A DNA stretch of 64,000 nucleotides from Sedimentitalea todarodis (GTDB lineage Bacteria > Pseudomonadota > Alphaproteobacteria > Rhodobacterales > Rhodobacteraceae): positions 62,001 to 126,000 of the forward strand of contig NZ_JASMWN010000012.1 of NCBI RefSeq assembly GCF_032595355.1, written 5' to 3'. Shown one piece after another: positions 34,820 through 44,422 of the stretch; position 1 is the first letter of the stretch; the number at the start of each line of letters is the position of its first letter. The notes below the pieces were generated by a model. That model was not told where the DNA came from, did no database searches, and was given only the letters and a program-made list of their open reading frames with translations. The position numbers were made by a program, and so were the translations under genes.

Positions 34820-35806
34820 CTATTTGGCCAGTCCAACGGCGTTCATAACAGTCCCTAGCGCGGCATCGCTTTCGGCCATCCAGGTCACGAACTCGTCACC
34901 CGGTTTCCATACCAGACCAAAGCCACGGCCATTCATGAATTCCTGAAATTCGGCGGAATTCCAGACGACCTCAAGTGCGGCGGACAGTGTGGCGGTCGCC
35001 TCGTCCGGCATGCCCTTTGGACCAGCAATCCCGCGCCATGCGGCCATTTTCCAGTCCGATCCGGTCGCTTCTTTCAGCGTCGGAACGTCCTCGAATGCGC
35101 CGAGGCGTTCTTCGCCCATCACGGCCAGGGATTTCACTTTACCCGCGTTGATCAGCGCTGCGGATTCGACAACTGAACTTGTGACGACGTCAACGCCGCC
35201 GGCGACCAGTTCCTGAAGGCCCGCCGCCGCTCCTTTGGAGGGGACCCATGGTGCCGCGTCGGCCCCGGCACCCGCATCGTTCAACATGCCTGCCAGCGCC
35301 AGATGCCAAATGCCACCCTGTCCGGTGCCAGACCCCTTGTATTTTCCGGGCTCGGCCTTGACCGCCTCCAAAAAATCACCTGCGGTGTTCCATTCGCTGT
35401 CAGCGCGCACCTGAACACCCGCGGCGTCATAGTTGTAGAGCGCGATCGGTGTATAGTCCGCGCCAGTCAACTCGGTCAGCCCGGCCCAGTGCATCATGCC
35501 GATTTCGACGGTGACAACGCCAATCGTGTAACCGTCCGGATCTGCAGTCGCGATAGCGGAATGTCCCACCACGCCGCTGCCACCCGTGCGGTTGACGACG
35601 TTGACAGGCTGGCCAAGTTCTTCCTGCAGCAGCCCCGCGATCATCCGCCCTGTCGCGTCCGTCCCGCCACCTGCGCCCCATGGCACAATCAATGTGATCG
35701 GGCGCTCGGGATACTCCGCATAGGCCGGCACGGTCGATGCAACCAGCCCCGCGCCCAGCAACGATGCACTCAGTGCGATTGCTTTCATGCTATTCGCCTT
35801 GGTCAT
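34820..35806 (-). CDS. tctC: Tripartite tricarboxylate transporter receptor TctC (Bug family)
   Basis: Periplasmic substrate-binding protein of 328 residues. A signal peptide with cleavage after AYA (about residue 30) is followed by EYPERPITLIVPWGAGGGTD, the Bug-family start; GRMIAGLLQEELGQPVNVVN, TGGSGVVGH and DGYTIGVVTVE follow. The ligand, a carboxylate of some kind, cannot be told. GGGAGG eight bases before ATG 35806 fixes the start. It is first of tctCBA and follows the SDR gene. Confidence 0.94.
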   Translation of the reverse strand: MTKANSMKAIALSASLLGAGLVASTVPAYAEYPERPITLIVPWGAGGGTDATGRMIAGLLQEELGQPVNVVNRTGGSGVVGHSAIATADPDGYTIGVVTVEIGMMHWAGLTELTGADYTPIALYNYDAAGVQVRADSEWNTAGDFLEAVKAEPGKYKGSGTGQGGIWHLALAGMLNDAGAGADAAPWVPSKGAAAGLQELVAGGVDVVTSSVVESAALINAGKVKSLAVMGEERLGAFEDVPTLKEATGSDWKMAAWRGIAGPKGMPDEATATLSAALEVVWNSAEFQEFMNGRGFGLVWKPGDEFVTWMAESDAALGTVMNAVGLAK

Positions 35807-35917
35807 TAATATTCCTCCCAGATTGTCATTTGATTGCCGCGCATTTGGCGCGTTCTGCCTCCTCAACCAACCCCAATTGGGGCGGATAAAGGTCGTCGTT
35901 CTTTCGAGCTGCGGCAC

Positions 35918-36667
35918 CTACGAAAAGAGCATACCGCCGTTGATATCCACACAGGCACCGGTCATGAAGGCCGACTGGTCGGACGCGAGGAACGCGGTCA
36001 GGTTTGCGACATCCACTGGCAACCCTTCGCGTTTGAGCGGCGTCGCGTTTGCCACGACCTTGCGCACTTCGTCCTTGGTGAAGATGTTATGAAAGTCTGT
36101 ATCGATCATGCCGGGACAAACGGAATTCACACGGATACCCGGTCCGAGTTCCTTGGCCATGCCACGGGTCATAGTCATCACGGCGCCTTTGGACGTTGCA
36201 TATGCGACTGCGCCGGGGCCACCGCCATCGCGTCCGGCCTGTGACGCGTAGGTGACGATGCTGCTGCCGTCAGGCATGTGGGGCGTGGCGGCCTTTGCGA
36301 GATAGAACAGCGACGTGACATTCAGGTCCATCACCGCGTTCCAATGCGCAACGTCCATCTCGGCGAATGTCTTACGGGCAACCAGACCGCCTGTCACATG
36401 AACAAGCACGTCGATGGTTCCGCCATACTCTGACCGGGTCCTTTCGACGAGTTTCTCGACATCCGCCTGATTGGTCATGTCCCCTTGCATGGCAAAGGCC
36501 TTGCCGCCCGCCGCAAGGATCTCTGCGACGGCGGACTCCGCACCCTCGCGGCTCGAATGATAATTGATGGCGACATCTGCACCGTCTTCCGCCAGACGCA
36601 GCGCACAGGCCCGCCCGATATCGCGACCACCGCCGGTAACGATCGCCGTCTTTCCGTTCAATCCCAT
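35918..36667 (-). CDS. Short-chain dehydrogenase/reductase (FabG-like)
   Basis: Classical SDR of 249 residues: TGGGRDIGRACALRLAEDGA (cofactor site), a shifted NNAG equivalent in VHVTGG, Ser in SSIVTYASQAG, YxxxK in AYATSKGA, and a C-terminal LASDQSAFMTGACVDINGG. Substrate and cofactor preference are not certain. GGGGGC precedes ATG 36667; the upstream in-frame extension is unsupported. It lies 111 bp before tctC on the same strand, so it may act on the transported carboxylate or its product. Confidence 0.9.
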   Translation of the reverse strand: MGLNGKTAIVTGGGRDIGRACALRLAEDGADVAINYHSSREGAESAVAEILAAGGKAFAMQGDMTNQADVEKLVERTRSEYGGTIDVLVHVTGGLVARKTFAEMDVAHWNAVMDLNVTSLFYLAKAATPHMPDGSSIVTYASQAGRDGGGPGAVAYATSKGAVMTMTRGMAKELGPGIRVNSVCPGMIDTDFHNIFTKDEVRKVVANATPLKREGLPVDVANLTAFLASDQSAFMTGACVDINGGMLFS

Positions 36668-37064
36668 TAGAAGCCCCCAAAATGTACAAGTGTGCTGGCA
36701 CCCATCAACTCGTCTCAAGTGCAAACTGGTATGGTAGTATCCCTCTTTTGTCAACGTTATTGTTTCTCGGGTTTGGACTCCATGCCCGGTACCATCGCTC
36801 ATTTCTGATCGGCTCGCTGTCTAGACCGGTGGCTGGCTGAGACGGGGGCAGCATCGCCGAGCATAATAGGACCCCAGCCCGATCCACCCGTTGCAGCGAG
36901 GTTGTCAGATAGACGCCACCGAACAGGATATGTGGAACCGTCGCGGTCACGACGACGATGCTCCGAAGTGAGTAGCAATCAACCAATACACGTTTTGGCG
37001 GCAAGCGTTTCAGGCGGCAGCATCTGACGGTTGATCCCGTCGCTCTTGTCAGGGTTCCGACGTC
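36668..37064. other. Intergenic region upstream of the SDR-tctCBA genes
   Basis: No convincing gene. On the minus strand TTGACA lies at 36749-36754, with a weak -10 (TACCAG, 36726-36731) after 17 bases, pointing at the SDR gene. GTCTAGAC at 36819-36826 fits the HutC-type half-site. Confidence 0.35.
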
Positions 37065-38774
37065 TCAGTCAGCCTCTGTTGCGAGCCATTCCTGCATCTG
37101 CTCGGACATGACAAACTTCTGCGGCTTTCCGGTAATGGTCATGGGCAGTTCCCGTACCATCCGGATATGTTTGGGCACCTTGTAGTGGGCGATCTGCCCC
37201 TTGCAATAGTCCTGCAACTCTTGAACAGCCAGTCCGCTGTCGGGCTTTTCAATGATCCAGGCACAGACGACTTCGCCAAGAGTCTCGTCCGGAACGCCAA
37301 AGACCTGTGCTTCGCTAACCTTTGGATGCCGGATCAGAAATTCCTCGATCTCGCGCGGAAAGATATTCTCACCACCCCGAATGATCATGTCCTTGACCCG
37401 GCCCACAATCGAGCAGAAGCCAAGTTCGTCGAATACGCCGAGATCGCCTGTATGCATCCAGCCATCAACGATGCATTTGTCCGTGGCAACGTCATCGCCC
37501 CAGTATCCCGTCATCACGGAATACCCTTTGGTGCAGATTTCGCCCCGCGCACCGACGGGCACGATGTCTCCGGCCTCGTCGACCAGTTTCACCTCAAGAT
37601 GCGGGTGGATGCGCCCGACGGTTTCGCAGCGCTTGTCGACCGGATCGTCGGTAAAGCTCTGGAACGACACCGGCGACGTTTCGGTCATGCCGTAGCAGAT
37701 CGTGACCTCCGACATGTTCATTTCGCTGCCGACCCTGTTCATCACCTCAATCGGACAGGGAGCGCCGGCCATGATCCCGGTCCGCAGGCAAGACAGGTCG
37801 CGCGGCCGGTTGTTGAGATCCTGAAGCATCGCCACGAACATGGTCGGCACCCCATAGAGCGCAGTGGCACGTTCACCTTCGATCGCGTCCAAAGTCTGTA
37901 CCGGATCGAACGCTTCACCGGGGAAAACGATTCTGGCTCCCTTGCTGACCGCGCCAAGCACACCCATGACCATTCCGAAACAGTGGTATAGCGGCACAGG
38001 GATCACCAGCGTGTCCGCATCCGTTATTGCGATGCGATCCGTGACGAACCGTGCGTTGTTGACGATGTTGAAATGCGACAGGGTTGCGCCCTTGGGCAAC
38101 CCGGTGGTGCCCGAGGTAAACTGAATGTTGATCGGATCCCGCGGCATCAGCGTCGCGTCGATTGCATCGAACTGTGCGCGCTCTGCCGGGCCGCCCATGG
38201 CCGCAAGCGCATCAAATGACAGAATGCCTGGACCGGGATCGGGGCTCATCACGATCACATGGCGCAGATCGGGCAGGTTCGCGGCGTGCAACGCGCCGGG
38301 TTTGCCTGTCTCAAGTTCCGGCACCAGAGCGCGGATCATCTCGACATAATTGGAACTCTTGAAGACCGGTGCCGCTATCAATGCCTTGCAGCCGACCTTG
38401 TTGAGCGCGTGATCCAGTTCCGAGAGACGGTAGGCCGGGTTGATGTTAACCAGAATCGCGCCGATCCGCGCGGTGGCGAACTGTGTCAGAATCCATTCGA
38501 TCCGGTTGGGCGACCAGATTCCGACCCGGTCACCTTTTTGCAGCCCGAGCGCAAGCAGACCCGCCGCGCATTCGTCGATCTGCTGGTCAAACTCCCGATA
38601 GGTCAGACGAATTCCGGCTTCGGAAAACACCAGCGCTTCGCGGTCGCCATATTGGGCGAGCGTTTCGCGGAGCAATTGCGGGATGGTGACGTCTTTCAGT
38701 GCCGGATGAAGCGCCCCGATGACATGAGACCTACCGCCCATTGGGGCCGACCGGTCAAGTTCCACTGTATTCAA
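37065..38774 (-). CDS. AMP-binding acyl-CoA synthetase
   Basis: ANL-superfamily ligase of 569 residues: the P-loop FTSGTTGLPKGATLSHFNIV, A5 motif ICYGMTETSP, A7-A8 motifs MHTGDLGVFDELGFCSIVGR and KDMIIRGGENIFPREIEEFL, and the catalytic A10 Lys in TITGKPQKF. It should activate a fatty or other carboxylic acid to its CoA thioester; chain preference is unknown. Translation starts at TTG 38774, with GAGGAG at the right distance. It lies upstream of SDR-tctCBA on the same strand but is separated by 397 bp, so it is probably its own transcript. Confidence 0.93.
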   Translation of the reverse strand: MNTVELDRSAPMGGRSHVIGALHPALKDVTIPQLLRETLAQYGDREALVFSEAGIRLTYREFDQQIDECAAGLLALGLQKGDRVGIWSPNRIEWILTQFATARIGAILVNINPAYRLSELDHALNKVGCKALIAAPVFKSSNYVEMIRALVPELETGKPGALHAANLPDLRHVIVMSPDPGPGILSFDALAAMGGPAERAQFDAIDATLMPRDPINIQFTSGTTGLPKGATLSHFNIVNNARFVTDRIAITDADTLVIPVPLYHCFGMVMGVLGAVSKGARIVFPGEAFDPVQTLDAIEGERATALYGVPTMFVAMLQDLNNRPRDLSCLRTGIMAGAPCPIEVMNRVGSEMNMSEVTICYGMTETSPVSFQSFTDDPVDKRCETVGRIHPHLEVKLVDEAGDIVPVGARGEICTKGYSVMTGYWGDDVATDKCIVDGWMHTGDLGVFDELGFCSIVGRVKDMIIRGGENIFPREIEEFLIRHPKVSEAQVFGVPDETLGEVVCAWIIEKPDSGLAVQELQDYCKGQIAHYKVPKHIRMVRELPMTITGKPQKFVMSEQMQEWLATEAD

Positions 38775-39376
38775 GCGACTTCTCCTCGTGATGTGGGCGG
38801 GCCGGCACGACTACGAGCCTAAATCCAGTATGCTGCTCCCGCAATCATTCGATGACTCCGGCAGCAGATGACCATTCAGGAGTATGGGCAATCCGATGTC
38901 ATCCACCAAGTCCAAAGCCGGATTGGAACGCAAACTCGGAGATCAATGTCCGCGTTCATAGCCTCGCATTCGGTTCCAGCCGAGACCTGAAGAACATCAG
39001 CCGCCGTTGTTGCAGTTGCCCTGCAAGGTTCGCTCCGTTCTCGCCAAAGTCTCGCTGTAACGACCGACACGAACGGCCAACCTGTCTGGCCAGACAATCG
39101 ATGGCAATGCCCGCATCATTGGCTTGCGTTCATTCCTGTCCTGTACATTCCGGAACAGATTTTCGTACTTCCGTGACCGCGCCGCTTCGAAAGCGCCTGT
39201 TTCGGAGCCAGAGATCATTCTAACGAAGCCGGACACGTGGCGGCGTGGGTCGCCCCGATCTTTCAGACCGAAGCAGGCGAGAAGTTCTGATCGCCCAGAA
39301 AAGAAGCTGGCGACCGTTGAACGGCTGGCTCAGGTCGGCCCACATGCTGTAGTGGAACCTCTCCCTACCACAACAC
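38775..39376. other. Gene-poor region of about 600 bp
   Basis: Open frames on both strands are short and low in family resemblance; I recognise nothing. It may be decayed coding sequence, but no homologous fragment could be named. Confidence 0.4.
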
Positions 39377-39405
39377 TTGCTATTGTTCTCTTTTTGTTCT
39401 ATCAT
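39377..39405 (+). promoter_or_regulatory. Promoter with LexA (SOS) box in the spacer
   Basis: TTGCTA (39377-39382), a 17-bp spacer, TATCAT (39400-39405). The spacer contains GTTC-N7-GTTC (39385-39388 and 39396-39399), the alphaproteobacterial LexA operator. A bound repressor would cover the promoter. Confidence 0.72.
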
Positions 39406-39432
39406 ATTGTTAACTGATCGGAGGTCCCATTC

Positions 39433-39768
39433 ATGCGAACGACTTCAATTGACCCGGCAACACGCTCATTCAGCAGCAATGATTATCATGTGCTTCCGCC
39501 GACCGAGAAACAGATCCGCTTTGCCCAAAGCCTTGCGTCGCGGAACAGGGAAGTACTGCCCGCAGAACTGGCCTCCGACCGACGTCGTCTGTCCCGCTGG
39601 ATCGAAGCGCATTACAAGCAACCCGACCGATCGCCTTTCTCCAGCTACCCATCATCCAAGCAAGTCGCCTTTGCCGAGCGGATCGCCCGAATCAAACGCC
39701 GCGATGTTCCGCGAGAGTGCTTTCGTGACAAGATGCTGATGTCGAAATGGATTGACAGCAATCGCTAG
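39433..39768 (+). CDS. Small two-repeat basic protein, probably SOS-controlled
   Basis: Protein of 111 residues made of two copies of a 38-residue unit, residues 23-60 and 73-110, exactly 50 apart. Both follow P-x-x-KQ-x-x-FA, a mid Pro, Asp, Ser and a closing W-I. The pattern (PTEKQIRFAQSLA, LSRWIEAH) resembles the short repeat at the C-terminus of some plasmid and phage topoisomerases, where it is thought to bind nucleic acid. GGAGG eight bases before the ATG fixes the start. A LexA box lies in its promoter. Function unknown; a DNA-damage role is inference. Confidence 0.8.
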   Translation: MRTTSIDPATRSFSSNDYHVLPPTEKQIRFAQSLASRNREVLPAELASDRRRLSRWIEAHYKQPDRSPFSSYPSSKQVAFAERIARIKRRDVPRECFRDKMLMSKWIDSNR

Positions 39769-39901
39769 CCAATCCTCTTTCACCCCGTCCCCGCGTCCGA
39801 AGCTGCGCATTCAACAAGCGTGAACGCGGCAACGGTCTGAAAATCGGGTCGACGGTTTGCAAGGCGGCGGGCGTACGGCCCGCGCGCCTTGTTGGAATCG
39901 A

Positions 39902-40117
39902 TCAGCGAGACTCTGTGGTCTGCTGCGTTGTGCCCGAGATCATGCCGCGAGCGTGTCCGATGTCGGCCAGGTCCCGTTCCGACATTGCGCCGGGTGTCTG
40001 GCTGGCAGAGTGCGCATCGCGCCGGCTGACGAACTGCGCAAGAATGGCGCGAAGAGACATCCCTATGACGCCAAACCGGCGCTCGTTGGGTGTTGGGGCA
40101 AGGGTGGCGTGGGTCAT
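39902..40117 (-). CDS. DUF1127 family small protein
   Basis: Basic protein of 71 residues with the DUF1127/YjiS core near its C-terminus (AMSERDLADIGHARGMI). Such short proteins in alphaproteobacteria are often stress- or phosphate-linked and can bind RNA. AGAGG precedes the ATG. It stands alone between the SOS-type gene and the PerM-like gene. Confidence 0.82.
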   Translation of the reverse strand: MTHATLAPTPNERRFGVIGMSLRAILAQFVSRRDAHSASQTPGAMSERDLADIGHARGMISGTTQQTTESR

Positions 40118-40437
40118 TTAAGCCTCTGCAGTCTGTTTGATGATGTCAGGTAGAAGCGGAGGATTTCCAGGTTTCTCCGATATCCGGCATCTGGGTTTCT
40201 TTGCAGGAACAAGCAAGCGAATAGGTAAAGTGTTTACGCAAAGCCGCATTGCGCCAGTCGCATGGCCCGAACAGCGTTTGGTTGGGAGGGTCGCCCAAAC
40301 CGCAAGCCACCTGCCGCGGGCGCCCCGGAATCGCGAACCGATCTAGACTCCCGAAACGTTGGCCTGCCTATTGTATTCCCGGTGATCCACACCGCATGGC
40401 AAACCGGGTCTGGTTTTGCGCCAGATGGAGTTGAGCA
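40118..40437. other. Intergenic stretch without a recognisable gene
   Basis: About 320 bases between two leftward genes; only short open frames lacking ribosome sites. It should hold the promoter of the DUF1127 gene and the 3' end of the PerM-like transcript. Confidence 0.4.
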
Positions 40438-41547
40438 TCAGCTCGTTTCCTCGCCAGTGGCTGGATCGGATGCGTCGCTTCGTTCGGGTTCGGCAGTCAC
40501 ACTACTCTCGTGTTCCGCCTCATCAAACAGCCGCCAGACCGACAGAAACAGCGACGCAATGACAGGGCCAAGGACCAGCCCGGTCAATCCGAACATGGCC
40601 AACCCTCCCAAGGTTGTTACCAGAACCATGTAACCCGGAACGCTGCTCGCGCGGCCTACGACGATGGGACGTACGACATTGTCCGACATGCTGATCACAC
40701 CTGCGCCAAAGGCCAGCAAGACCAGCCCGCCCTGGAAATTTCCGTTCAACATCATCATGAGGCCTGCGGGTCCCCAAATGAATGCCGCACCAAACGGGGG
40801 CACCACTGAAAACAGGCCCATCAAGGCCCCCCAGAACACCGGACTCGGAACGTCCAGAAACCAGAATATGGCGCCGCCCAGAATCGCCTGCACGATGCCG
40901 ACCGACACCATCCCCTTGATCGTGGCCACCGCCATGTCCGAGAACGCGCCAAAGAACTTTATCTTGCTGTGCTCTGACGCGGGGAAGCTGTCGTAGAATG
41001 ATCGGTAAATCCGGTCACCGTTCTGAAGCAGGGCAAACAGCACGTAGAGCGCAAGAAAGACGTTGAACAGAAAGGCCGATGCACTTTGGCCGATCACGGC
41101 GATATTTGAAACGGCAAATTGCCCGGCCGACACGAACCCCTGACCGACCATCGATTTGATCAGCCCGATGTCGAGTCCAAGCTGCGACAGAAAATCCGCC
41201 ACCTTGGGGAAACGGGTCGGCAGTGTTTCGAGGACCTCCGCTGGCTTGAACGCGCCCGATTGGATCTGGGCGACGACCGCAGCGGCCCCGTCGGCGATGA
41301 GTCCCGCAATCAGGAAGGCTGGAAACAGGATGAAAATCACGATCAGAACGATGATCAGACCCGAAGAAACCGCAGTCCAGCCCAGCATCCGGTCAATAAG
41401 CCGTTGCCGCAAGGGCCAGAACAGGATCGCCAGAACGATCGCCCAGAATATAGCCGCCCAGAATGGCGAAAGCACGACCAGCATTCCGACCGTTGCCAGA
41501 ATGACGATACTGTTCCCGAATACGGTGCGGCGCGTTCGGTCGGGCAT
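40438..41547 (-). CDS. AI-2E family / PerM-type membrane protein
   Basis: Membrane protein of 369 residues with about eight helices and a large loop near residues 80-145. FWAAIFWAIVLAILFWPLRQ at the start, FNVFLALYVLFALLQNGDRI, GALMGLFSVVPPFGAAFIWGP and FGLTGLVLGPVIASLFLSVW are typical of the AI-2E/PerM/TqsA family, which exports small molecules or ions. Its substrate is unknown. AAGGA supports ATG 41547 over TTG 41568. The hydrophilic C-terminal tail is acidic. Confidence 0.9.
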   Translation of the reverse strand: MPDRTRRTVFGNSIVILATVGMLVVLSPFWAAIFWAIVLAILFWPLRQRLIDRMLGWTAVSSGLIIVLIVIFILFPAFLIAGLIADGAAAVVAQIQSGAFKPAEVLETLPTRFPKVADFLSQLGLDIGLIKSMVGQGFVSAGQFAVSNIAVIGQSASAFLFNVFLALYVLFALLQNGDRIYRSFYDSFPASEHSKIKFFGAFSDMAVATIKGMVSVGIVQAILGGAIFWFLDVPSPVFWGALMGLFSVVPPFGAAFIWGPAGLMMMLNGNFQGGLVLLAFGAGVISMSDNVVRPIVVGRASSVPGYMVLVTTLGGLAMFGLTGLVLGPVIASLFLSVWRLFDEAEHESSVTAEPERSDASDPATGEETS

Positions 41548-41728
41548 GAGCGATCCTTGTTCCAGCAAACGGACTGTATCGGCGTCAAAGCAGTGGGACC
41601 CGATCCGGTCAGCAGGTCAAGAGTGGTTGCAACGATGATCCGTACAGGAGCATCCGAAACGTCGATTCAAACTCTGCGCAGGTCGGAAAATCCCGGTCTT
41701 ACGCGCTACAATGCCATCGGCTTCCGGG

Positions 41729-44422
41729 CTATTTCAGTTGCAGGATATCCGGTACACAGATTTTCCGGCGTGTAGGCATGGTTGATGCGCCATCCGCGCG
41801 GCGCTCGCGGTTGTGGCCATCCTTGACCCTGACCTTGGGATCCTTGATCGGCCCCGCGACCGTGAATGGCCATGGGCTGCGTGACAACGGTCTGCCGATC
41901 CGTCTCGGCTGACCGGAAATGTCGAGCGAATCGTTTTTCAGGTTCACTTCCCCCTGTACGACCACCTGCACCTTGGGAGTCTCGACAACGCCGTTCTTGA
42001 GCGTGAAGCGACCGTTCGACACGCTCAGCGGTGCCCTGAGACAGACAATCACCGCATTCTTTTTCCGGCCTTTCTCGAACAACCACGGAACAATCCCCAG
42101 CCCGGCCAGATCCAGCAATTGGCTGTCGATGCTGCCGTTGCGCATCGAAACCGTGCCGTATCCGGACAAGGTGCCCAGATAGCGACGGAACGATGCGTGC
42201 TGACCGGAGACATCAAAACTGGCGTCAAGAATGCCGCTCGCGTGTTTCTTGAACTTCAGAAGCTTGAGAAAGTGCGCAAAGTCCCAGCCCCCCGTTGAGC
42301 CCCTGAGGCTCAGAACATCGGGGCTCTTGGCCATGTCCATCGCCGCGCTGACATCGAAATGACCGCCGCCGTAGGAAAACTTCACCGGGCCGAGTTTTGC
42401 CTTTTGGTCAATGACGACAAGCTCGCTATGGATGCTGCCGGTCCCTTTGGCCATTTCAATCTTGTCCAGGTCGATCTTGATGTCCATATCCATGTTCGAC
42501 AGCAGGATCGCCTGGCCAATGGGCTGTAACGTGACATCACGCAGCGGGCCAGCCGGGGCCGTGTCGGTCCCATCATCCGCCTTTTCTTGAGCCTTGGTCC
42601 TTGGCTTGTCAGACTGCGCCATTACCGGGGTTTCGTTCAGCTTTTTCAGTTGCATCGACGCAAGGACGATTTCGCGCAGATGATTGATGCGTATCAGGTC
42701 ACTCTTGATGGTGCCGCTGACGGTCGGATTCTGATCCTTTGCCTGCAATGCCAGATTTGCCTCAACCACCGATTCAGCAACAGACACCTTTGCCGATGAT
42801 GTCCAGTCAGTGTCATGACTGCTCAGTTTGAGGTCCAGCCCGGCCGACACATCTTCGCCGGGCTTCAGATCCAGAGCCTTCAGAAACGCGGAAACGGACG
42901 CGATTTTCGCTGCGACGTCCAGCGTTACACTATCAAACCTAAGAATGTTCTCGACCGATCCGGTCGTTTTCAGAGACCAGAGATCGGTGTCTTTCAGGGC
43001 CAGTTGCAACTCCGACAATTTCAGGACCTTGGTATTGCCCACCAACGCAAACTTGCCTGCCAAACGACCAAGCACGGCTTCGCCTTGGAGTTGTTCCGGA
43101 GCAATCAGGTTGCCGCCGGGGGAATCCAGCGTGCCCTCAAAGTCGAACTCGCTCAATGCCAGGAGATCTCCGATCACGCCTTCCAGCAAGATGAACGGGC
43201 TCGCCGGCGGGCCAATACGCAACTCGGCCTTTCCGATTTTCAACTTGCCGTCCTTGGTCCGTGAGATCTCGGATACTGAAATCGGCGGTGGCCCGATCCC
43301 GCCGGTGTCCAGCACGAAGCCGTTGGTCGTTATCACCATGGAGCGCAGTGGTTGCTCGCCGGGGCGGCTGGTCAGATCCATGTCGAGTCCGACCAGTTTG
43401 AGATCACGTCGCGAACGCGTCGCCGGTGGCTCGTTCCCATCGGCATAGAGTCTCAACCTGGTTTTGATGGTGGCATCCCTGGGTTTGGTCAGATCGCTGA
43501 TATCGGCGTCGACCGTAAGGCCTTCTCCGGTGGACAGTTCAAAATCCATGTCTCCTTTGGCCGATCTACCATCGGGCGTCTTTTGGGCAGAGGCGGTGAT
43601 CTTGCCGGTGCCGTTCACCGTCCCTGCGAGCCTGAAAATCGCCAGCACCTGATTGAGGTCCGAAACTGTTGCGGTCAGGTCCGCATCATACCCCTTGTCG
43701 ATTCCGCCCGCATCGGGCGTGCCCTTCAGGGCCACATCGACATGGCTGAAACTGGCGGACACCGAAAAGGGTTCGGTCGCGGAATAGCTTCCGCTCAGGG
43801 CAACATCCTCGCCGTTCAGCGCGCCTTTGCCCTGAACGGAAACAGCTGCCCCTTCGCTGTTCCGGCGACGACCCAGATCGAGTGTTTCAAGGCGAAGGTC
43901 CAAATCCAATCCATTGCCGGAATCTTTGTAGGAGACACTGGAATCCGCAAAGGCAATCTGATGACTGCCGAGGAATGTCATGGCCCTTTGGCCTGTTGAC
44001 GCGCCCTTGCCGACGGGGCGACTCTTTGGATCGGTCGATGTTCCTTTGCTATCCTGTCGGGCAACCAGTGTGACATCCGCGCCACTGACTGAAATGTCGT
44101 GCACCTCCAATCTGCCCCGCAGCAGTGCCCTGAGTGGAACGTCGAAGGCCACCTTCTCAACGGTTGCCAGATTGGTATCGGGCGTCGACGGGTTGATCAG
44201 CACCAGTTTTTCGGCACTGACATTCAGGGGCTCGCCCGGTTCCACCCGGACTCCGCCGTCAATCTGTACAGCGTTGCCAAGCTTTCTTTCCAACAGCGAC
44301 TCGACCAGATGCCCCCGGACGCCAGCCAGCAACGAGGAGGACAGGACAAACCAGCCGCCCAGAATCACCAGCAGCACCAGTCCCAGGCAAAAAGACGCGA
44401 TCCACTTGATCCGATGCAACAC
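41729..44422 (-). CDS. AsmA-family protein
   Basis: Large envelope protein of 897 residues. An N-terminal membrane anchor (about 6-28, IASFCLGLVLLVILGGWFVL) is followed by an AsmA N-terminal block (VDGGVRVEPGEPLNVSAEKLVL-like, residues 55-80, cited approximately) and long beta-rich repeats, ending in the AsmA C-terminal motif (RNGSIDSQLLDLAGLGI, VETPKVQVVVQGEVNL). AsmA-like proteins are bridge-like carriers of phospholipid between the membranes. The start is GTG 44422 with GGAG six bases upstream. Confidence 0.88.
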   Translation of the reverse strand: MLHRIKWIASFCLGLVLLVILGGWFVLSSSLLAGVRGHLVESLLERKLGNAVQIDGGVRVEPGEPLNVSAEKLVLINPSTPDTNLATVEKVAFDVPLRALLRGRLEVHDISVSGADVTLVARQDSKGTSTDPKSRPVGKGASTGQRAMTFLGSHQIAFADSSVSYKDSGNGLDLDLRLETLDLGRRRNSEGAAVSVQGKGALNGEDVALSGSYSATEPFSVSASFSHVDVALKGTPDAGGIDKGYDADLTATVSDLNQVLAIFRLAGTVNGTGKITASAQKTPDGRSAKGDMDFELSTGEGLTVDADISDLTKPRDATIKTRLRLYADGNEPPATRSRRDLKLVGLDMDLTSRPGEQPLRSMVITTNGFVLDTGGIGPPPISVSEISRTKDGKLKIGKAELRIGPPASPFILLEGVIGDLLALSEFDFEGTLDSPGGNLIAPEQLQGEAVLGRLAGKFALVGNTKVLKLSELQLALKDTDLWSLKTTGSVENILRFDSVTLDVAAKIASVSAFLKALDLKPGEDVSAGLDLKLSSHDTDWTSSAKVSVAESVVEANLALQAKDQNPTVSGTIKSDLIRINHLREIVLASMQLKKLNETPVMAQSDKPRTKAQEKADDGTDTAPAGPLRDVTLQPIGQAILLSNMDMDIKIDLDKIEMAKGTGSIHSELVVIDQKAKLGPVKFSYGGGHFDVSAAMDMAKSPDVLSLRGSTGGWDFAHFLKLLKFKKHASGILDASFDVSGQHASFRRYLGTLSGYGTVSMRNGSIDSQLLDLAGLGIVPWLFEKGRKKNAVIVCLRAPLSVSNGRFTLKNGVVETPKVQVVVQGEVNLKNDSLDISGQPRRIGRPLSRSPWPFTVAGPIKDPKVRVKDGHNRERRADGASTMPTRRKICVPDILQLK

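Noticed and set aside
38852..39236. Overlapping open frames in the gap after the acyl-CoA synthetase
   Set aside because: Neither strand resembles a protein family, and no ribosome site was found.
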